Positions 17,206 to 29,348 of a stretch of DNA of 64,000 nucleotides are shown piece by piece. Position numbers and translations under genes: made by a program. Source of the stretch: Micromussa lordhowensis (lineage: Eukaryota > Cnidaria > Anthozoa > Scleractinia > Lobophylliidae); assembly GCA_964020085.1 (NCBI GenBank), contig OZ026599.1, positions 35,561,663 to 35,625,662 on the forward strand, given 5' to 3'. The notes below the pieces were generated by a model. That model did not search any database. It was not told the DNA's origin and worked only from the letters and a program-made list of their open reading frames with translations. The stretch's first letter is position 1, and each line of letters opens with the position of its first letter.

Positions 17206-20019
17206 ATGTCTGCGGATAAAGGACCTTTTCTTCCTACTTTCTTAGAAAAAATAACTATTCAAAAATATTTTCAGTGAAATTTTCTTCGCATCAAATCAAG
17301 TGTAAGTGTGCTGCAAGATCAGCTGGTGTATTCGACACCAGGCTTTTCCACGCAGCCGCCATTTATGAATACCGTGTATACTAACATGTAAATAGCTCGG
17401 AGCTGTACGCCGCCAACCAACACCTATTTCTCTTTCGATTGAGATAAAAGTCGAAGATTAATGCCTTAGAATGACATGATAACAAAATTGTTCGACTCAG
17501 AGTTTTTCGAAGGTTTGGAAATCAGCAGGCAACAAACATTCTGTGTAAAAGTGTCCAAAATGTTACTGCGTAACATTATCTAAGAACCGCTAGGGGAAAC
17601 AACCTTGCTTAGTCGCTTATCCGACTAATTTCACTGCAATTTTTGAGAAAAACTTACATTGGTTATTTGGAGTTACGACTTAAAACGTATGACCACGTGA
17701 AATCTGTAATTGTTTGAAATGTTCCCTTTTGCCTTGCTTCCCGCAGCTTCAAAAATACAGGTCACAACAATTCTACGACTTTCAATCGATCGAAGGCAGT
17801 GTTTTGGTTGAGCTCTCTATAATCACAGTCAAAGTGTGGGCCAGGCCAATTCTTAAATAGAACCAAGTCAAAACAAGCTTTATATCCGTTTAGTTGATAG
17901 ACCAGACGTTAAAGACAAGCTGGCTTCTGCGAAAGGATCAAATTTTAGAACAAAGAGCAGCTCAAAGACGATGCCACAAGAGTACCTACGTGCGGAGGTC
18001 ATCCAGTCTTACGTCCCTCTGCTAAACATGAAGCATTCCAGAAAGAAAAAGAACACAAACTGGATTTAATAGCTATAAGCACGGGTGAAAATCTTGTGTT
18101 TAGGTGATGGAATTACCATCCAACTGACTCAAAGCTCTAACCAGTGAGTTCACAGTTATCGAACGTGCTCGATCGATCGATCGATCGAAGTCTATTTCGG
18201 AGTCTTCCGAATCGAGACTCCAACTCAGACTCCAGCGATGTGATGTAAAAGAAATGATTTTGAAAAAAAAGTTTGGACATTTTAGTTTCAAAATATATTG
18301 TAACGATCAGTTTTGTTTTCCATTTTCTCGAGCAAATACAGAGAAGCGGCTGAGGCGGTACTGTAATATTTGGTTCATGGGTAGACGTCATCAGCAACCG
18401 CCGCCCCAGACTCCCTAAACGCGGTCGCGCAACAATTCAAGCGCGATTTTGAAAGGGCATGGAAAGTCGAGGATTTGTTTCGCCCAAATTCTTCGAATAA
18501 CAAGTAAATTCGTTTTAGCGAAAAACAAATTGGGGGATTAGGTGCACTTTAATAAATGGACTTAAACCACATAAACCCTAATTACAGAAGTACTGTACTT
18601 CCATGAAGTAACTTTAACTAGCATTGCATACATTAAAATTAACATAACTGTCTATTTCAGTTAACAATCCAACTTTGAGTTTAAGTTTATATCTTTGTGA
18701 AGAATGGCTCCCATTTTAAGCCGTCAGTAACTCGTCCACCAACTGTCGGCTGACACAATACTGACAAGTTACCAACCGTTGACCGACAGTACACCAGCAG
18801 TACACCGGCAGTATTCCAAAACAGTAAATTCATGATTCATGATCAACTTAGTTGCATTACCATACCTAAGATTACGTTGTATCACGTGAGCAAATTAACA
18901 GAAGCCAAGACTGTTCAATTTTTAAAAGCTTTACAATGCAGTGGAGAACTATGGTTTATTTCATGTATGTCTAATTAATCTATATCAAAAGAACTCCTAA
19001 TTTGGCGAACAAATGAAATTGCACCATACCGAGTAGGCAGGATTTGCTAGTGTTTGCAGCAATGTACGTGTATGTAAGGAAGTCTTCTTAACTTTCAAGA
19101 TATTGCCAACTTTAACTTTTATGGCAAATCAAATTTAAAACTTTGGTTCCTGATGCCAACGACTTAAAACGATTGCATATTGCCTCATTTTGCTTTGGCG
19201 TGTATTATTCATTTAAAATTGGCTAGAGATTGTTTCTCAAACTTGTCAGACACACAGTAGAGATACAGTAAATATCTGACTAACCTCAATCTCTGGGTCC
19301 GCGCCGTAAGTTACGAATCCCTGTTTTCTCCCCTTCTTTTTATTGCCCAAGCACGAAGCGCTCGGCCTGTAACAACGGACCTCGAATTCGGTTAGCAAGA
19401 GACATATATATATATACAGATTACCCAGAGCGTATTTCATGAAACATCAAGTGGGTATATCTGTGAGTAGGTACCAAAGGACTCAAAGATAATGTCAAAT
19501 TTTAAAGGTAGATCTACATAGGTGATTGCACTTTATTGCATATTTGTTTCTTAAACGAATCTTGTGTCGATGGCCATTATAAGGAATGCACTTCATGCTG
19601 CAATTTTTCATATTTACATTCAACAGCTAACACTTGGTGAAGGTGATGGAAGAAGCATGGCCTCCGTAGAAGGTAACCTTACATGATTGTGATTCGTCCC
19701 TAGAATCCTGGCCAAAAGGGTTTGGACACTTTCTTTAGTTGCAGCTTTGTTATGTGTACAAGTTGTAAACAACCAAATAGCCTTACAAAGATTTTTCCTC
19801 CGCACCCCCCTGTAAAATGTTGAAGGCACACGTTTGAAGCCTGATACCCAACAGGGGGGAAATGAGGAGTAAATTGAATTCGGGTGTATGTAAACATTAC
19901 AAGTGGTAGGATCAAAATATTGTGCAATTCAAGTACATGACACTCGCATAATCTGACTCTTCTCTTTCAAGAAACTAATCTTTAACGAGCTAATTTTGTG
20001 AATTTTCCGCCATTCATAG
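17206..20019. other. Non-coding stretch, nothing assigned
   Basis: I see no protein homology, RNA gene or clear transposon ends here. There is a short GATC tandem run (18169-18188) and an AT dinucleotide run near 19405-19416. Promoter or 5' exons of the death-domain gene could lie here but cannot be told from sequence alone. Confidence 0.5.
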
Positions 20020-20030
20020 GAAATAAAGAA

Positions 20031-21895
20031 ATGGCCATTCCTGATCAGGTCCCAGGAGCTCTTTTGTCACAGTCATGTGATGCTAAAGAGATTGTACTTG
20101 AGCTGAGAAAGACTATAAAGGCAGAGGAATCCTCTCTGGAACATCCAGATTCTGAGACCAAGACATTGATCCGTTGCTTGGCAAGGAAAGCTCAAGCTTC
20201 AAACAGGCTTGACGTGTTCCAACATTTGAGAGAGATTACACCAGCTGGATGCACTGGTGAGTCTGTCATTGGGCAAACATCATGCTATCGATTGTCATGC
20301 TATCAAATGCTTTTGGTGTGAATTTATGGGGTTAACTAATTACTCCACATGAATGAACTATCATTCAGCAGGTATCCATTGCTATTGTCATGGAACTTGA
20401 TTTGGTATCATAATTCTTCTTAGACGTTTGTTAAATAAAAACTCATATGGAGGTTCTTTGTAGTACTTAATTGTTCATTAAGTTCTACTTAAGCATTTCG
20501 CATAGAGTATGGTCTGAAAGGGGGATCTCCCATTTATCGATACTTTTTTTGGATAACTAATCGCATTTTAATTTGAAAACGTTACCAACAGTTTTGCTTT
20601 TGTCATGGCGAATGCATTACCGCTTTGACAAATTCCTTCATTACATCACTTGGGGTTCTGCCAACCGTGCCTGGCTTGAGTCGTGTTTGTTTTTTTCACC
20701 AGGGTCTGGCATCCATGCATCGAGAAATAGATGTGTTTATGTTCGGAATTTGCATTTATCGCTGCAGTGTCTTCCTCTAGGGATTTTACGTCACATCTCG
20801 GTATTTAAGCCTCGTCGCCTCTCGCGTTAGTCACTCGACACAGCCAGTTTCCCGCTCGCACCTGGCCGAGCTTAATTTTTCTAGTATTCTGTTTATATTT
20901 AGATTCATAGCTTACAGTGATGTAACTCGTTTTCTCCGCCGCTACTTTATTCGCTTCGTGTATGTTAGCCTTTTTCTTTCCCCTTGTTTCCAATAAACTC
21001 AACTGGTCGTGTCCTTCCTATTTCACTGTGTTGTTGTTTTTCTGCTTATTAGAACTTAAACGTTTTCTCTGCGGCGGAACACAGTGACATAGCAGAGAAT
21101 GACTGTTATTTGTTTGTTCCTCTATGACCACACCCTTTGCTTTTCTTTAGGGCCCTTGCTGCCTGAACACCTTGATATTCGAAACATGCCAGTTTCCAAG
21201 AGAAGAGAATTTACAATTGACTTGAGTGGTAAGTTATGCCGGTTGTGTTGAACAGGCCGGATGTGACCGCAATTTCTAAGATGTAAATAGATCTTTCCTG
21301 CATTCTACTTCAGTGTGTAACTGAAAAACAATAACGCCAGAACGAGCTTGGGGTGAACGTTCTCGTACATTCAGTTCTTGTATATTTGTCCACTCTGGCC
21401 TGGACTCAGTGTTCTTGGGAAAGCGGAAAAGTTATATTGTTTTGAATCTCGTGCTCTCGAATGTCTCAATTTTCATTGCCTTCTTTCGTTCCAAAGGAGG
21501 TTACCTTGATCAATTATCAGAAGTGAAAATGAAATTGTTTATGTTAAATCTTTACAGTTCAGTGTCACCTGCCCACTTTTAAGGCCAATCAACGGATTCT
21601 AAACCTTTCTTTTGTATTTTTGTTTGCTCACATTGTTCTTTTCATCATTTTACCACGCTGGTGTATAAAAATGAGGTTTGATTTTGTGTTTGTCCTAGCT
21701 GGTCACGAGTGGGAGGTGGTTGCCACGGGACTGGGCTTGACCCCATTGGAGATCCGTTTCCTTGACACCCGTACTTTAAACCCGTTTGATGCTGCACTCT
21801 CTTTCATTGCTAGACAGCGCCGCATTACCGTGGGCAACATGTACGACTTGCTAAACGAACTTGGATTTCCTGTGATAGCCGACCTTCGACTGTGA
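20031..21895 (+). CDS. Death-domain protein (MyD88-type death domain), three coding exons
   Basis: Exons 20031-20256, 21151-21228 and 21699-21895 (TGA) join in phase 1 at both junctions with GT-AG borders and give 166 aa. The N-terminal half is helical (AKEIVLELRKTIKAEESS). The C-terminal ~60 residues (HEWEVVATGLGLTPLEIRFL to RITVGNMYDLLNELGF) match a death domain, closest in pattern to the MyD88 one. There is no TIR domain. Death domains assemble signalling complexes in innate immunity and apoptosis. An acceptor-like AG at 20018-20019 suggests a further 5' exon, with the ATG in good context (AAATGG). Confidence 0.7.
20570..21085 (+). repeat. Possible solo LTR in intron 1 of the death-domain gene
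   Basis: The segment holds a TATTTAAG box (~20800), a CT-rich promoter-like stretch and a CAATAAA signal (~20990), the order seen in retroviral-type LTRs. Ends and target duplication are not clear. This is a weak call. Confidence 0.25.
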
Positions 21896-22501
21896 AAGGA
21901 TATCTTTTGTAATCATGTTAATTTGCTCAGCTCCCATTGAAGAAGCTATCCAACTAATTCCTAGATTAGATTGGACATCACGTGATCCACTGCACAGAAT
22001 ATGAATACCTGCTCAGTGTCCGATTTGGAAACAGTTACATGTAAACGAGGCTACTGTCTGCTAAATTGGCAGTCCTTAGTTTTTCTCAATCCAGCTGTTT
22101 CCAAATTGGATAGAAATGAACCGGTTTATTCTAACCAAGGAAGACAATATAATAATTATGTTTGTGTGTAGTTATAATGGAAAGATAATGGGCGACTTAC
22201 TAGACTACTCAGTAGACTATTATGAAAACGGAGCTTTTCGAAAACGATGCCGTTACAATAATCATGTGACTTCCCTGCTCGAGTTTCCCTTAAACACAAA
22301 TCCAAAATGACTGGTGATTGCTACGTGTTAAAAATTTCTCCGGGGTAGTGTAAACGGAAACAAGTGATGCATTTTCAGAGTGAAGCCTCCGTTTTCAAAT
22401 GTCTCCGGTGTGCTGTGGGCGGGGCGTAATATAGTTTTGAAAATCTGAACTTTTGCGAAGCCATGCAATTTATGCAAATTGTAAACCGTGTTTTGCAAAT
22501 T

Positions 22502-23186
22502 GCCGTACCGGTACGATAACAAATAACTAATTTAAGTCGCCTTTTTTTGCTTAGAAATGACCTCGGAGAGGTCGAAACGTTTGTTTTTTTATAGCTAGTT
22601 TTAATTGTTAAACGTCAAACAAAGTAAAACTAGAAGAGGCAATCCTTAAATACTCTTATGCCTATAAAAGAAAGAGAAAAAGCCCAGTCACTTAAGAAGG
22701 CTGGCAACTGTTTCCAGCATTTTTCTAACAGCTATACTTAGAAGGATGAATATTTCCACTGTTTAACACATGATGCTACAATAATGGTATTATACAAATT
22801 CCCAATCATTAGTAAAGAAGTTGCAATCTTTTATTTTACAAAACAGGTAACCGGCAAATTGCCGTACTGGTACGATAAGAAATAACTAATTTAAGTCGCT
22901 TTTTTACTTAGAAATGACCTCGGAGAGGTCGAAACGTTTGTTTTTTTATAGCTAGTTTTAATTGTTAAACGTCAAACAAAGTAAAAATAGAAGAGGCAAT
23001 TCTTAAATACTCTTATGCCTTTAAAAGAAAGAGAAAAAACAGTATCTTAAGGAGGCTGGCATCAGTTTCCAGCATTTTTCTAACAGCTATACTTTGAAGG
23101 ATGAATATTGCCACTGTTTAACACAGTGGTATCATACAAATTCCCAATCATTAGTAAACAAGTTGCAACATCAATTTTACATAACA
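22502..23186 (+). repeat. Two tandem copies of a ~359-bp repeat
   Basis: The unit starting GCCGTAC-GGTACGATAA occurs at 22502 and 22861 with few differences. Each copy holds GACCTCGGAGAGGTCGAAAC (a perfect 6-bp stem followed by GAAAC) and a run of T. The second copy runs into the long inverted repeat at 23045-23690. Tandem units of this size with ribozyme-like cores are known for retrozymes and Penelope-like elements, but the core here is incomplete. Confidence 0.7.
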
Positions 23187-23690
23187 GGTTACCATAGCAA
23201 CAATATGACCTGCTCAAAACACCCTTAATTTTAGTTTTGAGCGCTTATAACTCAAAAACGAGCTCGGTGACCCCTATTTTTTATTATCGAATTATGATAA
23301 GATACAACTTTTTGCAAAGTTTAAAAAAATTCTGTGGAGAGGGTTCAGAGCCACCTTAAATGTTCGAAAATTTAAGGTGGCTCGGAACCCACAACATCTC
23401 ATCATGCTAAACATAATTTCGGTAATAAAAAATAGGGATCACCAAGCTCGTTTTTTGGTTACAAGCGCTTAAAGCTAGAATTAAGGGTGTTTTTAGCAGG
23501 TCATATTGTTGCTATGGTAACGTATTGTGCCACAAGTTTGACAGCAACATGTTCACCAATGATTGGGAAGTTTTTTGATACCACGATTTTGGCATCATCC
23601 GGTATAGAGTGGTTATAATGACCCATCAAAGTCTACGTCTTGGAAAGTGCTGGAAACTGTTTCGAGCCACGTTAAGTAACCTTTAAGTTA
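23045..23690. mobile_element. Long inverted-repeat MITE (CTTAAGG...GGCTC family)
   Basis: The two ~310-bp arms are inverted copies. The inner part 23188-23521 is the most regular (GTTACCATAGCAACAATATG at one end, its complement at the other). The same sequence family recurs near 30834 and, with related TTAAGG ends, at 59959. Confidence 0.65.
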
Positions 23691-24130
23691 TGTATGTGAG
23701 TTGTGATCATAGAAATTTCAAAACTAGCTTTAAGGATGAGGAAAGGAGATAGAAGAAAACATGGTAGTTGAATACTTTTAATTGAGATTGTAGAAAGTAA
23801 GGTTCGTGCTCTTTTTTCAGTTTCGCCCCTTAGCATTATATAGGGGAATCATTGTTTACAATATTTGCCTCATTAGCATAAGCAATTCAGTTTTTGATGG
23901 AGCTACAAATAAATCAGTTCTGAATATTGAAAGGTCATAGTACGATTAACTCTGCCAGTGAATATGACCCTGATGTACTGAATACGTTTTGTGCAACACG
24001 GGTTTAAAGACTCAAAATTTAACAAAGAATGTATGAGCTCATTAGCGCTTTTGCCACCCAGAAATTTTGCAGTTTCCTTGAAGATTACACCCAAAGGGCT
24101 AAAAATTTCACCAAGTACTAAGTTTCACTA
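23691..24130 (-). repeat. Dispersed repeat, partner of 31140-31560
   Basis: The reverse complement of this stretch aligns over several hundred bases with 31140-31380 and 31480-31545 (shared AGCGCTAATGAGCTCATACA and TTTCAATATTCAGAACTGAT). It belongs with the neighbouring inverted repeat as one larger family. Confidence 0.6.
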
Positions 24131-24154
24131 GCTCTTTACCTGCCTGAAGTCAAT

Positions 24155-24316
24155 AGACCATTTCCGATATATTAAAATTCTAACTTGACCCCAAGGCTTG
24201 GGGGAATAAAACAAAAGAAATCACATAGAGGTTGAGGGATGAATAATTAATTTATTTTGTTTTATTCCCCCGAGCCTCGGAGCCATGTTAGAATTTTAAT
24301 ATATCGGAAATGGTCT
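24155..24316. mobile_element. Hairpin MITE with AGACCATTTCCGATATATTA ends
   Basis: The two ends are perfect inverted repeats through the TTAAAATTCTAAC stretch, with a ~100-bp middle containing TTTTATTCCCCC. A close relative with the same inner ends lies at 47785-47944. Confidence 0.7.
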
Positions 24317-24493
24317 GTTCATATCTAACATGTGTCCTTCTGTGTCCTATACGTAGCTCAATGTTAGACGTGTAAATTATTGATGGCTCAGAATCGAAAA
24401 AGGTGTCAAGTTTCCTTTGAAAGCTGTTGTGAACAAGAAATGCACTTGAATGGACTTTTAAGATCAACTGGAAAGAGGCAAAGATAACCACTA

Positions 24494-24742
24494 CAGTCAA
24501 ACCAAGTGAAGCGTACCCCCAAGATTACATGTATGAATTAAATATTTAAATATTGAACCCGCCAATTGTTTCAAGAGTGCAATAATGAATTGATTATTTG
24601 AATATTGAGCCCTCTAGTTGTTTCAAAAACGCAATAATATATTGATTATTTGAATATTGAACCCGTTAGTTAGTTTGAATATTGAACCCGTTAATAGTCA
24701 ATTCATTAATGTAATCTTGGTTCGCTTCACTTCGTTTGACTG
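24494..24742. mobile_element. Tc1/mariner-type MITE
   Basis: The inverted ends CAGTCAAAC-AAGTGAAGCG are flanked by TA on both sides, as in Tc1/mariner insertions. The AT-rich interior repeats a TTTGAATATTGAACCCG unit about four times. Confidence 0.65.
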
Positions 24743-24925
24743 TAAAAGAAAACTACGACAGAGAAAGTTCTTTAAATGGGTTGTGTAACCAGGAGAAAAA
24801 CACAGGAAATCGAGTTAACTCGACTTAACTCTTTCGAAAAACTGGAACCCCCTTCCACCCCCGTCAATCGCTTTTTTCATTCAAAGAAAGATCGGAATAT
24901 TCAATGAACATACCTGATCCATTAA

Positions 24926-25077
24926 AGCCTGGTTCACACTTGTGCGATAAGCATAACACAAGCGACATAAGCACAAGCATAAGCACAAGGAAAAAGAAAC
25001 ATGTTCCTTTTTTCTTGTGCTTATGCTTGTGCTTATGTCGCTTGTGTTATGCTTATCGCACAAGTGTGAACCAGGCT
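24926..25077. mobile_element. Near-perfect palindromic MITE with TAA target duplication
   Basis: The arms of ~65 bp start AGCCTGGTTCACACTTGTGC and are almost exact inverted copies, carrying repeated ATAAGCACAAGC units. TAA flanks both sides, pointing to a Harbinger-type origin. Confidence 0.8.
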
Positions 25078-25554
25078 TAACTCCAAAGTTCTCCATATAA
25101 TGTATGGATTTATCATATAGTCAAGCCTAAAAGTGGAGCTCCTGATTGCAATAATTAACCATGAAGGGAAAACAGGACTTATGTTTTTTTGGATCAGAAA
25201 ATTAAGAAAGGATCAATTGTGAGCATGAAATTGTTCAGCGCGTAGCTTGGCTATTTTTTCCGGTTAAATTTTAACAAACTATACCCAATAAGCGTAACCA
25301 AGATTGTAGAAATTACTTACGCAATATCAGGGACTTTCCAATATACGATTGTGCAAGGAATATGTCGGAAGAAAAGTGAACAACGCGCCCGGGGTTCTTT
25401 TGCGCCGAAATTTACCTTTGCACGTACTCCTTAACCTAACTTGAGCCCGCGATCCAATAGGATTATATAGTTGGTCAGTGGTCATCTTACAACTGATTGT
25501 AGATACGTCGTGTAAGTATCATATAGTGGTTTGCCTAGGCCCTATCACATACAT

Positions 25555-25645
25555 TACCCTCCAAAGCTATATATAGCCCTCCAGTGCTGTACATAACCCT
25601 CAACAGCTATATATAGCCCTCCACGGCTATACATAGCCCTACACA
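25555..25645. repeat. Minisatellite, ~23-bp unit
   Basis: Four copies of a unit ending GCTATATATAGCCCTCCA, with small differences. Each unit contains a short palindrome. Confidence 0.7.
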
Positions 25646-25888
25646 CACATACAAGTGTGTAGAGTAAATAAAAGAGAGTAAATAAAATAATACAAATAAT
25701 TAATAGTTTCATATAAACTCTTGCTCTTAGGCCATCGAAGCTTGATTAAGAAAATAACACAAACAGAAGTCCTGCGGAACACTGTAGCGCTAAACTCGTA
25801 CCTAGGCCCTTTCGCACTCTGCAATTTTTTTATTATTATTATTTTTATAATAATTTGACAAGGGTGACAACTCTTTGTCTAAACATTT

Positions 25889-26195
25889 TGAACGCAGTCC
25901 GAGAATTCGCATGAATCTCTAAATATCGTTGCTTTCACGAAACCAAACAAACACCAGAAAACTTGTGTGGGAGATGGAGGGGAGCTCGAGCGCGCGCTGG
26001 ATGACGTGTCTAGTACCGGGGTAACGATACGATCATGTTGCGAAAAGGGATTTCAGAAAAAAAAACCTTTGCAAAAGTAGCTGAAATTCTCCGACTGTCG
26101 CAGAAGTCTTCGAAAACAACTTCGGCCAAGTTGTAGAAAAATCCCCAACCCTAAGCAACGAAATTTAGAGATTCGAGCGAATTTTCGGACTGCGT
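25889..26195. mobile_element. MITE with 44-bp terminal inverted repeats
   Basis: The left end AACGCAGTCCGAGAATTCGC matches the complement of the right end with about 4 mismatches in 44 bp. The interior is unrelated. Flanks are AT-rich and the target duplication is not clear. Confidence 0.65.
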
Positions 26196-26984
26196 TCTAT
26201 TTTCGATTTTGTGTTGTTTTCGAAGTGCCTACAAAAAAAATTTCGTTCAAAAAAAAAATTAACAAATGTATGTTTATAGTGGTCATGCACTTAACTACAC
26301 CAAGCTAGTTCACAGACGTGCCATTCAAACTGAAGGAAACAAATATTCATTGCATATGTTGTTTGAATTGTGTAGAGAAAATGAATGCAAGACATTTTCC
26401 TCAAAAATATGAGTGGTCGGTTCTTTCACGGATACGCTCTTGAGTTAAAAATATATAATAATCTATACGGACTTGTTAGATGTTACTTTACAGTGGGTTT
26501 CAAGTAAAAGTAAAAATTCAAATTCATTTAATTTCAAAGTAGAATTGTTTGTAAAACGTTCGGCGATGTGAAATTTATTCGCTCAATACACATTCAGCAC
26601 ACTAGAGAATACACAATGCAAATATCTATTGTTTTTATCAATCTCTTTGATGTCACGCAACATTACTTTTTCCGCCTACGGCCATGAAGCACTTGTGAGG
26701 TTGTCATCAAGGTACGTTTTATTCCAAATAAATTATTGCAAACATTTCTCAGAGGCTACTTAAAGGCTTAAATCTTTATGTTATTTAATAAATCAAAGCT
26801 ATCTGCCGGTCGACCGACATCAGTCGTCGTTCAGTAATTTTTATTCGTAATTAACGTTCAATGTTGACCCTTGTTTGCATAGCAACCTAAGGAAAAATAT
26901 CGTAAACTTCGAGCTGAACTCTGCAATGACACCTTTCTGACGTTAAAACTGTTAATAAAAAGAGATAACACCGAATACTTCACC

Positions 26985-27196
26985 CTACCAGTATCTGGAT
27001 TTGTTCTCGGTAGTTCCGAGTTCAACTCCTCGACCGCGTTGTGTCAGCCTCCCACCAGTTGGGATTCAGTTTATGTTCTATTTGAAAAATTTAATTATTT
27101 AATTATTTACAGTGCCCCCAATTAGCACAACAGTGCTAAATACATATGACACTTAAATAAAGTTATTATTATTATTATCATTATTATTATTATCGT
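26985..27196 (+). repeat. SINE or LINE 3' tail with (ATT)n end
   Basis: It contains a B-box-like GAGTTCAACTCCTCGACCG, then CAGTGCCCCCAATTAGCACA and an AATAAAG signal leading into an ATT tract. This is the shape of a tRNA-derived SINE with a CR1-like tail. Confidence 0.5.
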
Positions 27197-27717
27197 CAAA
27201 ACGAATTGATGCAGTCTTAATGTGCAAACCTCTGACGTGACTGTTGGCATGTATGTGATTGTTGTTTCAGTGGCTATGGATTATCATATATAGCCAAAAC
27301 TTTGCACAGTTCAGAGATATCGATGTAAATGTCCGCTTGAATTGTAATACATAGCTTCCACCGTTTTATTTTAGCCCTAGCAGTTCGCTTCAATCAAAAT
27401 TTCTCTCTGCAATGGCGTAAAATACGAGTAAAGATCAAGTGGTCTTGCGTGACAACAAATCTTCTGAACCCAATTGCTGGTTTTCAGTGTCACGCAATTC
27501 AAAATAAAAATCAAAACTGTTCAATAGATGAATTCCAGAATCTGAGAAAAGAAAGAAGGTAACTATGCAAAGACTCTCACCAAGATTCAGGTCACAGCAA
27601 TTTTTCTTCGGCAAGATATGCGGAGAAGCTTTTTCCCCAAATTTATAGAGATTTGTGTGGAGACGCCATGTTGGTGCTCATCCGGATGGGCACCAGCATG
27701 GCGGCCGGAAACCAACG

Positions 27718-27748
<31 letters not shown>

Positions 27749-28219
27749 AGGGATATTTATCTCTCGAGGAACTCAAAAACTATTAAAATAATACTTTTTC
27801 CAATACAAGAACTGTTCAGATGGCCAAATTTCCCGAAATAAGTCACTTTTTAAACACCTCGGCTTTCATGTAAATGCCGCGCCACGCAAAAGCTTAGAAA
27901 TTCATCCGTAGTCTATCACAAAACCAAGCACCCATTCGGAACAAAAATGTGTATGATTATTAGTCTTCAGCTGCTCTTATACATCATTAAAGTAAAATAT
28001 CAGGAGGATCAATAGTTGTGTAGTTTGAATTTTAAGTGACGACATTTTACAAAATGCTAACTGGTGACGTATTATTTTGAAATCCGAAACCCATCCCCCA
28101 CAAATATATGTTGGCATAGTGGGTTTACTTTGGACGAGTCAATCATCAAAAAATCCATAATAATCTTTCCCCATCGTATCTGAGGCGGATCTTTATCAGC
28201 ACCTCAAATGTACATTCAT

Positions 28220-28582
28220 TCAATCTTAGAAATTCTGAGTTAAATTATTATGTCCCCAGACCCAGAACTGAGTCTGCAAAAAAGAGCCTACACTACAGAG
28301 GATCTGTTCTGTGGAACAAGATTCCCTCAGAGATTAAAAAACTGCCAAGTTTAAATGTTTTTGAAACTTCATTTCATGGGAAAGATTATTGTAATACACC
28401 ATGACCCATTGTAACTCTTATTATTCATAATGTAAGTTCTTTTGTATTTTTAACATTATAGTTAATAGTTCCTTAGAGTATCTTAGTCTAGTTTTAAACA
28501 CGATTCCTAGGAAGACCAGGTAAAATGATACGATTTCGTGTATAAATAAAGATTGATGATGATGATGATGATGATGACGATG
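28220..28582 (+). pseudogene. LINE 3' fragment with (GAT)n tail
   Basis: The frame to the TGA at 28402-28404 reads RGSVLWNKIPSEIKKLPSLN, the typical C-terminal end of a LINE reverse transcriptase ORF. About 150 bp of 3' UTR and a GATGAT tract (28553-28582) follow. It is 5'-truncated. Confidence 0.7.
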
Positions 28583-29348
28583 AACACTGTCAGGGGTGGG
28601 GAGGGGGAGGTGAACAGAAAGACTGTTTGTTGGCAAAAGCGTGAAGTATCCTAGGACTTGCCAGGATAATAGAAGGCTTAAGTGTGTGTGCTTAGGCTAG
28701 TGGTAGAAATATTTAACTTTACTATGTAGATCCGAAAAAAGTCGTTAAAAAGCAATTTTTTGCTTTCGTGTGCCTCTGACAGATGTGGGGACTAGGCCGA
28801 ACCACGCACGACTGCAGAACGACCAAGAAGGACTGGATACTGCTGTTACAAATTGTAAGCCGCGCAAACAATATTTTAGATTGTGATGTGCCATATGATA
28901 ACGTTTGTATAACTGTAGATAATGTGACCTTTGGATTAACCTATTTTTTTGGTTGGATTAGTACAGTTGGAAATTTGATATTAATTCTTGTTAATATTGC
29001 AGTTACCGTTTATGTCAGCTTCTGTTGATTATTTCCCTGCATTTAGGAAATAGTTATAGGGCATTTTCAAGTTACCTTGTGCCTCTGTTTCAAAACGAGT
29101 CCACGTGCAAAACCTTTCATATGAAAATGAGTTTATTTCGCATAAAAAAAAAACAACCTGTAGGGGGACACATTTAATTTACATATGAATGGTTTCGCAC
29201 GAAGACTCGTTTTAACTCGCAATTGGCCAATTAGCATTGACATCTTTCTTTTAATTCAGTGACAGTCAGGCCTTAGAGATGGAATATCAATATTTTTAGC
29301 CGGTGCAAGCATCATACGACCTGTCAGTTTGCGTCACAGTGTGCAAGC

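Noticed and set aside
28783..29028. 81-aa open frame with a hydrophobic C-terminus
   Set aside because: No recognised family, no splice context, no start evidence. Length is expected by chance in AT-rich DNA.
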